NCBI RefSeq assembly: GCF_030464365.1
Contig: NZ_VCYI01000013.1
Location: 27,225 to 91,224 of the forward strand
Length of the DNA: 64,000 nt
Direction of reading: 5' to 3'
Source of the DNA: Methanoculleus methanifontis
Lineage (GTDB): Archaea > Halobacteriota > Methanomicrobia > Methanomicrobiales > Methanoculleaceae
Position numbers and translations under genes: made by a program. Positions 8,666-17,179 of the stretch are shown here, piece by piece; position 1 is the stretch's first letter, and every line of letters begins with the position of its first letter. The notes below the pieces were generated by a model. That model searched no databases and was not told the origin of the DNA. It saw nothing but the letters and a program-made list of their open reading frames with translations.

Positions 8666-9466
8666 ATGACTGACGATGACTCAAGGACACTCATCCTCGA
8701 TGCAGACAACGACGACCTGCAGGAACTCTCCGAATACCTGGACGTGCTGAGCAGCAGCACGCGTTTGAAGATCCTGAAAGCCATCGAACGAAGGCCGAAA
8801 GACGTCCGGCAGATATCGTACGAGATCGAGACGAGCTACGAGAATACAAAGAAGCACCTCGATAAATTGATGAGCATCGGGGTTGTCCGCAAAGAGGCCG
8901 GTCTCTCGCGTCCAACCGCCAAGGGGATCCATCCGGTCTGGAAATACTCGGTCGTGCCCGGCGGACTCGAAGCGATCACGAGAAGCCTCGGGCTCTTCTC
9001 GAACCTGAGACTGACCCTCACGGACGCCGTGCTCGCAAAGAAACTTGCCGGTGTCCGGGGGACGCTCTCGGGAGAGTTCGCGGGGCAACCACCGGCCGTC
9101 ATCCTCCTCGGCGGGGCGGAGGACGGTAAAGTCTTCCCGCTCGGGCACGACAGCATTGACATAGGGCGGGCGGACCCGGACGCGCCCGGCCGATCCGGGC
9201 AGGGGATCACCCTCGGCGAAGACTACGCGGCGGTCACCCGCGTATCGAGACCGCACGCCAGGCTCACCCGCCGCCGGGCGGACGGCACCTGGCTCATCGA
9301 GGACTGCGGCAGCACGGGCGGCACCTTCGTGAACGGCACGCTGCTTGAGCCGGGCACGCGGCGGGAACTTCACGACGGGGACCTCATCGAACTCGCGAAA
9401 GGCGCGCCGGGGGCAACCTTCGTCTTCGTCGTTCCCGGGGGGGTGCCGGTGCCGGATGCCGCCTGA
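8666..9466 (+). CDS. Winged-helix regulator fused to FHA phosphopeptide-binding domain
   Basis: 266 residues. Residues about 20-95 form an ArsR-like winged helix (SSSTRLKILKAIERRPKDVRQIS ... SYENTKKHLDKL). Residues about 150-260 are an FHA domain: IDIGRADPDA, then VSRPHARL (the S-R-x-H phosphothreonine-binding core), then DCGSTGGTFVNG. This should bind DNA and a phosphothreonine. The next gene, which overlaps by 11 bases, encodes a Ser/Thr kinase, so the simplest reading is that the kinase phosphorylates a protein (or this one) and the FHA domain reads the mark to change transcription. ATG 8666 is the only good start. Confidence 0.88.
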   Translation: MTDDDSRTLILDADNDDLQELSEYLDVLSSSTRLKILKAIERRPKDVRQISYEIETSYENTKKHLDKLMSIGVVRKEAGLSRPTAKGIHPVWKYSVVPGGLEAITRSLGLFSNLRLTLTDAVLAKKLAGVRGTLSGEFAGQPPAVILLGGAEDGKVFPLGHDSIDIGRADPDAPGRSGQGITLGEDYAAVTRVSRPHARLTRRRADGTWLIEDCGSTGGTFVNGTLLEPGTRRELHDGDLIELAKGAPGATFVFVVPGGVPVPDAA

Positions 9467-10730
9467 CCGGGTCGGGCGGGCTGCCGTCCTGCTCCTCGTC
9501 GCCGCGCTCCTTCTCGCAGCCATCGCCCCTATCGTATCAGGCGCCGGAGGGCCGCCCGAGCACGCAAACGCCTCCCCACAGGGGATCGAATCCGCCGGAA
9601 AGAACCCGGACGAGGATAAGGATGGCGGCCCAGGTCAGAACAAGGGCAAGGCTACGCCGGAAGAGACCGCCACGCCCGAAAATACCCCGACGGTGGCGAC
9701 GCCGGGTGCAACGGCAACCCCGACCGCCGGGGCTGTGCCCGAAGAGAACAACGCGACCGACACCGACCCGTCCCCCTGGGCCATCCTGGTTCTCGCCCTC
9801 CTCGCAGGGGCCGTCGTTTTCGGCGCCCGGTACCTGACGGGACCGCCCAGAAAGGAGGCGGAGCCCGCCGCGACCATCCTTGCCGATGCATACCAGACAG
9901 TGCTCTCCCGGCCGGCAGGGTTCCCACCCGAACTTGCGGAGCGCTACGACCGGATTGTCTTCGTCGGGAGAGGAGGGCTCGGCCAGGTCTTCTCGGCGGT
10001 CAGGCGCGATGACCGTCGAACCGTAGCGGTGAAGATCCCGGCCGCCTACGACGAGGCGACGGGGAAGACCTTCATGAAAGAGATGCGGTTCTGGGAAGAT
10101 CTGGCTCACCCAAACATCGTGGCGGTGCACTCGGTCAACATCCTCCCGGTACCGTTCGTCGAGATGGAGTTTCTGCCCCGGACGCTGGAAGACCTTGAAA
10201 AACCCCTCCCGGTGGAGACCGGCGCCCGCATTGCTGCAGGCATCGCCGCCGGGATCGCTTACGCCCACGAAAAGGGCGTGATTCACCGGGACATCAAGCC
10301 GAGGAACATCCTTCTGGACGACGACCTGACACCGAAGATCACCGACTGGGGGATGAGCACGACGGTGGCGGCGAGCCGCGATACCACCATCGCCGGGTTC
10401 ACCCTCGCCTACGCGGCCCCGGAACAGATCGCTCCGGAACGGTTCGGCAGGGCCGACGGACGGACGGACATCTACCAGCTCGGCGCCGTCTTCTACGAAC
10501 TGGTGACGGGGAAACCCCCAAATGCCTGTGAAAGCCTCGCCGGGCTGGCCGAAGCAGTCCTCCACGAGCAGCCCGCCCCTCCCTCAGAGATCGACCCAAA
10601 CCTTGCAGGACTCGACCCGATCATCCTCCGGTGCCTTGCCAAGGACCCCGCCGACCGCTACCAATCCGCCGCCGAACTCCTTGAAGCGATCGAGGCATTG
10701 ACAGGCGATGCAGGAGCGGGGAGGCCGTGA
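9456..10730 (+). CDS. Membrane-anchored serine/threonine protein kinase
   Basis: 424 residues from ATG 9456. Order: hydrophobic signal/anchor (about 8-30), a long threonine/proline/glutamate-rich linker (about 45-105), a second membrane helix (WAILVLALLAGAVVFG), then the kinase domain (about 155-420). Kinase motifs present: glycine loop GRGGLGQV, lysine in VAVKIP, catalytic HRDIKPRNIL, and APEQ in the activation end. The metal-binding DFG is DWG (ITDWGMS). The outside linker could be a sensor or be glycosylated; the kinase faces the cytoplasm. It overlaps the HTH-FHA gene by 11 bases and the channel gene by 4, so all three are translated together. The frame extends upstream to 9345, but that part lies within the FHA gene and is not used. 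Confidence 0.88.
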   Translation: MPPDRVGRAAVLLLVAALLLAAIAPIVSGAGGPPEHANASPQGIESAGKNPDEDKDGGPGQNKGKATPEETATPENTPTVATPGATATPTAGAVPEENNATDTDPSPWAILVLALLAGAVVFGARYLTGPPRKEAEPAATILADAYQTVLSRPAGFPPELAERYDRIVFVGRGGLGQVFSAVRRDDRRTVAVKIPAAYDEATGKTFMKEMRFWEDLAHPNIVAVHSVNILPVPFVEMEFLPRTLEDLEKPLPVETGARIAAGIAAGIAYAHEKGVIHRDIKPRNILLDDDLTPKITDWGMSTTVAASRDTTIAGFTLAYAAPEQIAPERFGRADGRTDIYQLGAVFYELVTGKPPNACESLAGLAEAVLHEQPAPPSEIDPNLAGLDPIILRCLAKDPADRYQSAAELLEAIEALTGDAGAGRP

Positions 10731-11407
10731 AGAGCCTCCTTTCCCGGTACCTCGCCCGCGCCAGGGCGATGCAGTTCCACTACCTGCTCGCGTCGCTCGT
10801 CCTCCTGCTCGCCGTCTACCCTTACGTGAGCGCAGGGCCGAGCGGGCCAGCCGCCCTGAAAGTGCTCACGTCCTTCATCCTGATCACCGGCGTCTACGCC
10901 GTGAGCAACCGGCGACGCCAGGTCGTGATCGCCGCCCTCCTCGCGGTGCCCGCCTTCGGCCTCGGCTGGCTCCACGTCATCACGGCGGATCCTGCTACCG
11001 GCGCCGTCGAAAGCGTCTTCACGCTCCTCTTCTACGCCTTCACCGCGCTTGTCGGCCTCTCAAGGGTGCTCGGAACACGCCGGATTACCACCGACACCAT
11101 CTACGGCGCGGTCTCCGTCTACCTCCTCATGGGCCTCACCTGGGCGACGGCCTACGATCTCGTTGAGGGCATCAGCCCCGGATCGTTCTCGGCCGGGTCG
11201 GGAGAGGGTGCTCTCACCTTTCCTGCGTTCGTCTACTTCAGTTTCGTCACCCTTGCGACGCTCGGCTACGGCGACATCACGCCGATCACCGACCAGGCCC
11301 GGTCGCTCGCCGTGCTTGAGATGGTAAGCGGGACGCTCTACATTGCCGTCCTGATCGCCCGCCTGGTGGCGGCGGCCGGATGGCGAACCGATGCCGGTGA
11401 CGGGTGA
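10727..11407 (+). CDS. Two-pore-loop-type potassium channel protein (ion channel domain)
   Basis: 226 residues, GTG start overlapping the kinase stop (GTGA). Five or six hydrophobic segments are visible; the last two flank a pore loop with the selectivity sequence TLATLGYGDITP, the K+ channel filter TxGYG followed by D. No RCK/TrkA ligand domain is fused, so gating must come from elsewhere. The first four segments (about 18-110) resemble a sensor-like membrane module. Co-translation with an HTH-FHA protein and a kinase suggests channel activity regulated by phosphorylation, which is inference. Confidence 0.85.
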   Translation: MKSLLSRYLARARAMQFHYLLASLVLLLAVYPYVSAGPSGPAALKVLTSFILITGVYAVSNRRRQVVIAALLAVPAFGLGWLHVITADPATGAVESVFTLLFYAFTALVGLSRVLGTRRITTDTIYGAVSVYLLMGLTWATAYDLVEGISPGSFSAGSGEGALTFPAFVYFSFVTLATLGYGDITPITDQARSLAVLEMVSGTLYIAVLIARLVAAAGWRTDAGDG

Positions 11408-11528
11408 ACCGTACATCAATTCCAGAGAGAAATGACGGGTTTCCCGATCCGTCCAATTTAAACTACGAAAAATCTCGTAACTAAAGCAAGATATTTATTT
11501 TGACCGATTCAAGAGATGATTGATACCA

Positions 11529-12266
11529 ATGCGAGGAAAAGCAGCACTTCTGGGGATCGCCCTGATGGTCCTCTGCGCCGCGGTGATCGGCAACGTCACC
11601 GCACAGTTGCCGGAGGAATCCAGGGATAAACTGATCCACGTCTCCGGGACGGGCAAAGTCACCACCACGCCCGACCAGGCCGTCGTCGTCTTCGCGGTCG
11701 AGACCGAGAACACCGACGTCAAGGCAGCACAGCAGCAAAACGCAGAACGGATGGATGCCGTGGTCAACGCCCTGAAGGGGGCCGGTATTCCGGAGAAGGA
11801 CATCAGGACCGCCGGCTACAACATCATCCCGGTGACCGAGAACGACAACCGGGGCCTGACAACGTCGAAGGTCAAGTACTACCGGGTCATCAACAGCCTC
11901 GAAGTCACGCTGAACGATGTGAACCGCGCCGGCGAGATCGTCGACCTCGCGGTGGAGAACGGTGCAAACAAGGTCAACCGGTTCTCGTTCACCTTAAGCG
12001 ACGCAAGGCAGCAGGAGTTCCGGTCGCAGGCGCTGACCGCCGCGGTTGCGCAGGCACGGGGCGACGCTGATGCCGTCGCCGCGGCCATCGGCAAGACCAT
12101 CGTCGACGTCAAAGAGGTCAACGTCGGGAACAACTACATCCCCCTGGTTTACGATACCCGCTACGACAGCATGGAGAAGGCGGCGAGCGGAGCGGCCTCG
12201 ACACCGCTCGAAGTCGGCGAGATCGACGTGACCGCCACCGTCTCCATCTCCTACATCATCTCCTGA
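11529..12266 (+). CDS. SIMPL-domain (DUF541) exported protein
   Basis: 245 residues from ATG 11529; a TTG at 11520 is also in frame. A signal peptide (MRGKAALLGIALMVL ... NVTAQ) is followed by the SIMPL core: VSGTGKVTTTPDQAVVVFAVE, then a helix with AQQQNAERMDAVV, and a C-terminal beta strand set. The family is periplasmic or extracytoplasmic, with unclear function, often linked to oxidative stress. An AT-rich block near 11490-11500 (gatatttatttt) makes a plausible TATA box about 30 bases upstream of the start. Monocistronic. Confidence 0.88.
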   Translation: MRGKAALLGIALMVLCAAVIGNVTAQLPEESRDKLIHVSGTGKVTTTPDQAVVVFAVETENTDVKAAQQQNAERMDAVVNALKGAGIPEKDIRTAGYNIIPVTENDNRGLTTSKVKYYRVINSLEVTLNDVNRAGEIVDLAVENGANKVNRFSFTLSDARQQEFRSQALTAAVAQARGDADAVAAAIGKTIVDVKEVNVGNNYIPLVYDTRYDSMEKAASGAASTPLEVGEIDVTATVSISYIIS

Positions 12267-12388
12267 CCGCACCTCAACCACCTCTTTTCGTCTGTAGGCC
12301 CGGGCTCCGATCTCCGGGCCATTCCCCCATCTCACGGCCTGCCCCATCGGGAAGCATAATCGTTTGCGAGGAGAGACCGGGTCTATCG

Positions 12389-13051
12389 ATGTTCACGATA
12401 ACCGAAGTCTACAACAACATCCCCTGCCGGGAGGGGCTCACGGCGGACTGGGGGTTCTCCTGCCAGATAGCGGAGGCGGCGCTGCTCTTTGACACCGGAG
12501 CGAAAAGAGACGTGCTCGTATCCAATATGAAGGCGCTCGGCATCAACCCCGGAAAACTCCGTTACCTGGTGCTCTCCCACGACCACTGGGACCATATCGG
12601 CGGCATCGAAGCGGTTCTTGCCGAAAACCCGTCGGTAGAGGTCTATGTTCACGACGCCTTCTCGGAGAAGACGCTTTCGCTGATCCGGGAGCACACCGAA
12701 CCGCGGATTGTCCGGGAGTGGACGGAGATCGCGGACGGTATCGCCGTGACCGGCCCGCTCGGGACCGATATCCGGGAGCAGTCACTCGCGGTCGCCGTGT
12801 CGGGCGGCTACCTGGTCGTCACCGGGTGCGCACATCCCCACATCGCCCGGATCGTCGCGAGGGTCTCGGAGGTCGGGCCAGTCCTGGGCGTCATCGGCGG
12901 GTTCCATAGTGTCTCCGGCGAGGACATCGAAGCACTCGCGGGGGTGGCGTACCTCTCGGCGTCGCACTGCACCGATAAGATAGCGGAACTCAAAGAGTGC
13001 TACCCGGGCTCGTTCCAGCCGGGGGGTGTGGGGAAGGTGCACCGGTTCTGA
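12389..13051 (+). CDS. Metallo-beta-lactamase-fold hydrolase (COG1237-like)
   Basis: 220 residues. The metal site SHDHWDHIGG is near residue 64, TGCAH near 148 and GGFH near 171 give the further histidines. Family members related to this layout include enzymes acting on pterin-ribofuranosyl compounds in the methanopterin pathway and other small-molecule hydrolases. The real substrate is not evident. The start ATG 12389 follows a GGTCTATCG leader. It stands alone, followed by a repeat-rich gap. Confidence 0.85.
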   Translation: MFTITEVYNNIPCREGLTADWGFSCQIAEAALLFDTGAKRDVLVSNMKALGINPGKLRYLVLSHDHWDHIGGIEAVLAENPSVEVYVHDAFSEKTLSLIREHTEPRIVREWTEIADGIAVTGPLGTDIREQSLAVAVSGGYLVVTGCAHPHIARIVARVSEVGPVLGVIGGFHSVSGEDIEALAGVAYLSASHCTDKIAELKECYPGSFQPGGVGKVHRF

Positions 13052-13677
13052 AAAAAGGGCGCGTTGGAACCCCACTGCTTGTTCCAGATGGCCGCACTCC
13101 GGGGTACGGCTTTCCACCGGGTTCGCACCTTCGCACCTCCGGTGCTTAAACTCCGTTCCCGAAACCCTTCCGGGTTTCTCCAGCTCCGATTCTGACGAAC
13201 CGTCGCATCCTGAAGGAACGTCGTTCTTCGGTGCTCTAGCTCAGGTTCTCCGAACCATCGCTTATCGCCATGACTGCCCCCGCCCGCAGGAAGGGGGAGG
13301 AGCGCGAAACGCGGGCGGGGTGGGGCCTGAGATATGCGGTTCTTCGCGCGAGACAGGGGAGGGGGAGACCCCCTCGCACCTATTGGTGCTCATGCTCCGT
13401 TCCTATCGGAACATCGCACTCCCCGTCAGCCCCTCCCCTGGGGCGATATCCCCTCGGAATCCGCGTCTGGGACGCAATTTAAAGTCACGCGTGCGCACCG
13501 CAGGCGAGAATCGCAACGGTTCGTGAGTGCGACTGGCGTCCCGGCAGGAGTTTGTGCACCGAAGAACGACGTTCCGACAGGAACGACGCTCTGCAGGAAC
13601 GGAGTTCGAGCACTGGAGGTGCGAAGGTGCGAGAACCGGAGCGCGGCCGGGAGAGGCCTCCAACAAGGTTAAAAAAG
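13052..13677. repeat. Repeat-rich gap: several two-hairpin units, direct and inverted, plus a MITE-like element
   Basis: About 625 bases without a credible gene. Direct units lie at about 13117-13260: stem 1 CACCTCCGGTG, stem 2 AAACCC-TTCC-GGGTTT, and a later stem GGTTC-TCC-GAACC. A MITE-like element covers about 13263-13448. Inverted units lie at about 13535-13640, where the reverse strand shows GTTCC-TGTC-GGAAC. Short frames crossing this zone are repeat translations, not genes. Confidence 0.7.
13263..13448. mobile_element. MITE-like non-coding element A
   Basis: About 186 bases homologous to element B at 38777-39018: both begin near TATCGCCA/TATCACCA followed by CTGCCCCCGC, continue with GGAGGAGCGCGAA and GAGACAGGGGAGGGGGA, contain hairpin units, and end with CCCCGTCAGCCCCTCCCC then GGCGATATC. 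The outer TATCGCC and GGCGATA are inverted. No transposase is present in or near it, so it would be non-autonomous. Whether it really moves is not shown. Confidence 0.55.
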
Positions 13678-14529
13678 TTATTCGTTCTTTTCTCCGGATC
13701 CGCCCTTCACCTCAAGCCCGTCCGCAAACCAGACGGTGCGCTGCGGGAAGGGCACCTCGATGCCGTTCTCTTCGAGCGCAACCTTGATCTTCCAGAGGAG
13801 ATCCGTCCGGACCTCCCACCAGTTCCGGGCCGGCGCCCAGATGTAGGCGGTCAGGTTCACGCTGTAGTCTCCCAGGTTATCGACGAAGACCGACGGCGCC
13901 GGGTTCTTGAGCGCGAAGGGGTGGGTCTCGATGACCTCCTTTGCGATCCGGATCGCCTCGTTCGCGTCGTCCTGATGCCGGATACGGATCTCGTATGTGA
14001 ACCTCCGGGCCGCGTTGTGGACGTAGTTCGCGATGTTCGAGGTGAAGACCTTCTCGTTCGGGATCCGGATGTAGATCCCGTCGTAGGTCTTGATGACGGT
14101 CGAGAGGACACGGATATCCTCGACACTGCCGGCGACATCGGCGACATTGATGTAGTCGCCGATCCTGATCGGGTGCTCGAACATCAGGAAGAGACCGGAG
14201 ATCAGGTTGGAAACGACACTCTGGCTCGCGAAACCGATGACGATACCGGCGACACCCCCGGCCACCAGAAGGCCGGAGAGGTCGAATTCGAGCTGCGGGA
14301 GAGCGACGACGAACGCCCAGATGATGATGCCGTAGTAGACCAGTTTCGCGAGCAGTTCGCGCTCGTTCACGGGCAGCCGCTCGGCGAGAACCCTCCGGAC
14401 GTTTATCGACGCAATTCTTGCGATTAGGACGCCGACCGTGATGATGGCGACGAAATACAGGAGGCGCTCGACGGTGATATCGCCGACGCCGATCGGGATC
14501 TCCAGAACCTCCGTCACGTTGAACGTCAT
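13678..14529 (-). CDS. mscS: Small-conductance mechanosensitive channel (MscS family)
   Basis: 283 residues. Three hydrophobic helices cover about 20-115, the third being the pore helix with GVAGIVIGFASQSVVSNLISG. The cytoplasmic beta domain follows (IRIGDYINVADVAGSVEDI, typical of MscS). It opens on membrane tension to release solutes under osmotic downshock. ATG 14529 overlaps the stop of the upstream gene in an ATGA, so it is translationally coupled; an ATG at 14541 would overlap by 16 bases. The C-terminus ends in charged residues near the repeat-rich gap. Confidence 0.93.
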   Translation of the reverse strand: MTFNVTEVLEIPIGVGDITVERLLYFVAIITVGVLIARIASINVRRVLAERLPVNERELLAKLVYYGIIIWAFVVALPQLEFDLSGLLVAGGVAGIVIGFASQSVVSNLISGLFLMFEHPIRIGDYINVADVAGSVEDIRVLSTVIKTYDGIYIRIPNEKVFTSNIANYVHNAARRFTYEIRIRHQDDANEAIRIAKEVIETHPFALKNPAPSVFVDNLGDYSVNLTAYIWAPARNWWEVRTDLLWKIKVALEENGIEVPFPQRTVWFADGLEVKGGSGEKNE

Positions 14530-15233
14530 GAAAAGCCCCACTCCATCAGGTATCCGCGGTCGATAGCCGGGATCTTGCGAGTTGCATACAGCTCGACGGA
14601 CTTCACCATCCCGGGCCGGAGCGGCGCGTCGACGAAGTCCGTCTCCGCCATAGTCTTGGTGAGAATTTTCATCGTGGCGGTGGCCGCCACGAAGTCGCCG
14701 TAGTAGATCTTCATGTCGGTACTCTCAAAGACGACCCGGGAAACCTCCACCCACTCGCGACATATATTCTGGATGGAGAGTTCCATCACCCCCTCGTGGA
14801 AGGGCTCGACCGGAGGGATCTCCGGACAGACCGCGCTCTCGTAATACCGGGCGATGATCCCGTTCGTCGGCGAGCCGTAGAGCGTGTACTTCTGGGTGCT
14901 GGGAGCAAAGACGTCCAGCACCTCGATGTCTCGCGCAGACTCCACGAAGACGCCGATCTCGACGGGGAACTTCAGGTAGACCGTCCGGGTGGCGCCGGGC
15001 TCGATCATCATCGGGGAGAACTCGATCTGCAAGAAATCCGTGATATCTTTTGGGAGGTTGACCGGTTCAACCGGATTGATGATCACCTCACCGGTATTCG
15101 AGACCAGGATCCGCTCGAACGTCTGCCTCTCACACCTGCGCCGATAGGTCAGAAGACCGTCGACGCTCTCGGCTTCAACCAGGATATCGCCGCATTCACG
15201 GCGAAAATTGCCCCTGTAACGCCCGAACATCAT
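14526..15233 (-). CDS. DUF432-like protein of unknown function
   Basis: 235 residues, no membrane segment. It looks beta-rich, with segments such as RILVSNTGEVIINPVEPVN and YLKFPVEIGVFV. I recognise it tentatively as the archaeal DUF432 family. It is co-transcribed with, and overlaps by 4 bases, the MscS channel gene, so a role in osmotic or membrane-tension response is a guess from context. Two ATG codons stand at 15233 and 15230; an AT-rich box on its strand lies about 20-30 bases upstream, so the mRNA may have almost no leader. Confidence 0.7.
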   Translation of the reverse strand: MMFGRYRGNFRRECGDILVEAESVDGLLTYRRRCERQTFERILVSNTGEVIINPVEPVNLPKDITDFLQIEFSPMMIEPGATRTVYLKFPVEIGVFVESARDIEVLDVFAPSTQKYTLYGSPTNGIIARYYESAVCPEIPPVEPFHEGVMELSIQNICREWVEVSRVVFESTDMKIYYGDFVAATATMKILTKTMAETDFVDAPLRPGMVKSVELYATRKIPAIDRGYLMEWGFS

Positions 15234-15615
15234 CTATGATCTGCAAATACTCAAATATTAACCTACGCGATAGACGCGATCCGCCGGGGTCGCGTCCCGG
15301 CACCTGATCCCGGCAGACAGATCAATACAGGCATTTATGCGACTACTCAAGCAAAATAGAGTATTTGTGGGAAGCCCGCCCTATCCAAATGGAGACAAAC
15401 TCGGAAGATATAAATACTGAAACTTTCCAGCAGCAGGTGTCACAGACGATAGATGAACACTCTTTTAACCGGCTGCTCCAGACACTTTTCCTGCGCGTTT
15501 GCTCCAAACAATAATAACCAGAGGGCGCCATATCGGCCGGCACGGAGGACTCACCCGGAGAACCGGGTAAGAAGACCTTCTCGCGGCATTGCGGGACGAG
15601 AACTGTTCCCGGGTG
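15234..15615. promoter_or_regulatory. AT-rich gap with TATA-like box upstream of the sensor protein
   Basis: The gap holds a TATA-like stretch near 15405-15414 (gatataaata). A short frame begins with ATG at 15453 but continues out of phase into the sensor gene and has no coding character past about 20 residues. A short leader peptide cannot be excluded. Nothing else is visible. Confidence 0.4.
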
Positions 15616-17088
15616 ATGCGTTTGAAGACAGAACAGAAAAGAGTCAGAGAATCAATGAATCGCAGCCAAATACCCGTGAGTATCTTCGACCATCTCCAGC
15701 AGCCGGCGCTTGTCCTCGACTGCGAAGGGCGGGTGATCGTCTGGAACGACAGCATGGAGCGGTACACCGGCGTTCCGGCAGAAGAGATCGTTGGAAAAGG
15801 GGATTACGCTCATGGAAAAGCGTTATTCGGCGAGGTGTGCCCTACACTGGCAAACTGCATCCTGACTCACGGCGAAGCCGGGAGCGGCCACTACTGCCTG
15901 CTGCATCACGAAGGCGAAGAGTTGCTTGCCGAGTCGCAGATCCCCGCACGACCCGGGAGAGTGGTCGTCTGTATGGCCGCTCCCCTCTACGACACCGGCG
16001 GGCGGCAGATCGGTGCGGTCGAGACCATCCGCGAGGGGCCACAGGATAAGGCGGTCGACGAGTCCCGCGGCGCACCGGAAGAACAGGTGCGGATCCTGGC
16101 AAGCACTCTGCCCGACATGATCTTCACGCTCAACAGGGACGGCATCTTCACCCAGTTCTTCTGGACCGGCGGCTGGAACCAGGGCGTGAACCCCGAAGAC
16201 GTCGTGGGCAGGACACCTCACGCCCTGTTCCCACCGGAGGAGGCCGATTACCTGGCCGGGGCAGCGCACTGGGCTATCGAGACAGGGGAGGCCGTATCGG
16301 AGACCCGATCGTTTCCGTGGCGCGGGGAAGTGCGGTCGTTCCAGGTCGCCATCCACCCCCTGCACAACGCTTCCGGGGAGACCGTGGCCGCGACCGGGGT
16401 AAGCCGGGAGATCACCCGGGAGATCGCCGGCGAACAGGCCAGCCGGCTCTCCAGCCTCTACCTCGACCTGCTCGGCACCGATATCTACAACACCAACATG
16501 GTTGCGGCAACGGTCATCGAGATGCTCCGCGACCGGCTCTCCGGCGAGGAGGCAGAACTCGCCCAGAGGGTCAAGATCTCGATCGAGCAGGGGATCAACG
16601 TCATCAAGAACGTCGAACTCATGACCGCGCTCGACAAACACAGCATCCGCCTGGAACCGGTCGACCTCTCCGCCGCCATCCACGATCAGATGCAGCGGTA
16701 CGCGGGCATCGATATCAGGTATGAAGGCGGAACCTGCATGGTCTGGGCAAATCCGCTTATCGAGCACATCATATCCAACCTGATCAGCAACAGCATCAAG
16801 TTCGGCGGCATGAAGGTCCGGATCGAGGTATCCGTCATGGAGACCGCAGACACCGTGGTGCTCTCCATCGCCGATACCGGTATCGGCATACCGGATCACC
16901 TAAAGCCGAACATCTTTGATCGCTTCAGTCGGGAGGGGAGCAAAAACCCCTCCGGAGGCAGGGGTCTCGGGCTTCACATCGTCAAGACCCTGGCGAACCG
17001 CTACGGCGGACGCGTCTGGGCAGCCGACCGGGTTCCCGGGAAACCGGAGGAAGGAGCGGCAATAAAACTCATCCTGCAGAAGTGCTAG
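15616..17088 (+). CDS. PAS-domain sensor histidine kinase-like protein lacking the phospho-acceptor histidine
   Basis: About 490 residues. Two PAS domains (about 20-140 and 160-280; VLDCEGRVIVWNDSMERYTG is the start of the first) precede a dimerisation helix and an HATPase domain with N box HIISNLISNSIKFG, G1 DTGIGIP and G2 GRGLGLHIV. In methanogen kinases of this type the H box reads roughly L-x-x-HDINN; here it is LLGTDIYNTN, with threonine in place of histidine. ATP binding seems intact, autophosphorylation on His does not. No membrane helix, so cytoplasmic sensing. The start is uncertain: TTG 15589, ATG 15616 and ATG 15655 are all in frame. Confidence 0.85.
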   Translation: MRLKTEQKRVRESMNRSQIPVSIFDHLQQPALVLDCEGRVIVWNDSMERYTGVPAEEIVGKGDYAHGKALFGEVCPTLANCILTHGEAGSGHYCLLHHEGEELLAESQIPARPGRVVVCMAAPLYDTGGRQIGAVETIREGPQDKAVDESRGAPEEQVRILASTLPDMIFTLNRDGIFTQFFWTGGWNQGVNPEDVVGRTPHALFPPEEADYLAGAAHWAIETGEAVSETRSFPWRGEVRSFQVAIHPLHNASGETVAATGVSREITREIAGEQASRLSSLYLDLLGTDIYNTNMVAATVIEMLRDRLSGEEAELAQRVKISIEQGINVIKNVELMTALDKHSIRLEPVDLSAAIHDQMQRYAGIDIRYEGGTCMVWANPLIEHIISNLISNSIKFGGMKVRIEVSVMETADTVVLSIADTGIGIPDHLKPNIFDRFSREGSKNPSGGRGLGLHIVKTLANRYGGRVWAADRVPGKPEEGAAIKLILQKC

Positions 17089-17179
17089 GCTCCCCCTCCC
17101 CGACACCCGCGAGGTACTCAGGTATATATCCCGCGAGCGACTATATCATACCGCATCATTCCCATTGGGGACTGCTTCA

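Noticed and set aside
13026..13672. Several short frames in the repeat-rich gap
   Set aside because: They translate repeats and differ in frame between copies of the same repeat.
15453..16049. 198-residue frame upstream of and overlapping the PAS sensor
   Set aside because: After about 20 residues it runs out of phase through the sensor gene with arginine-rich, shadow-like sequence.
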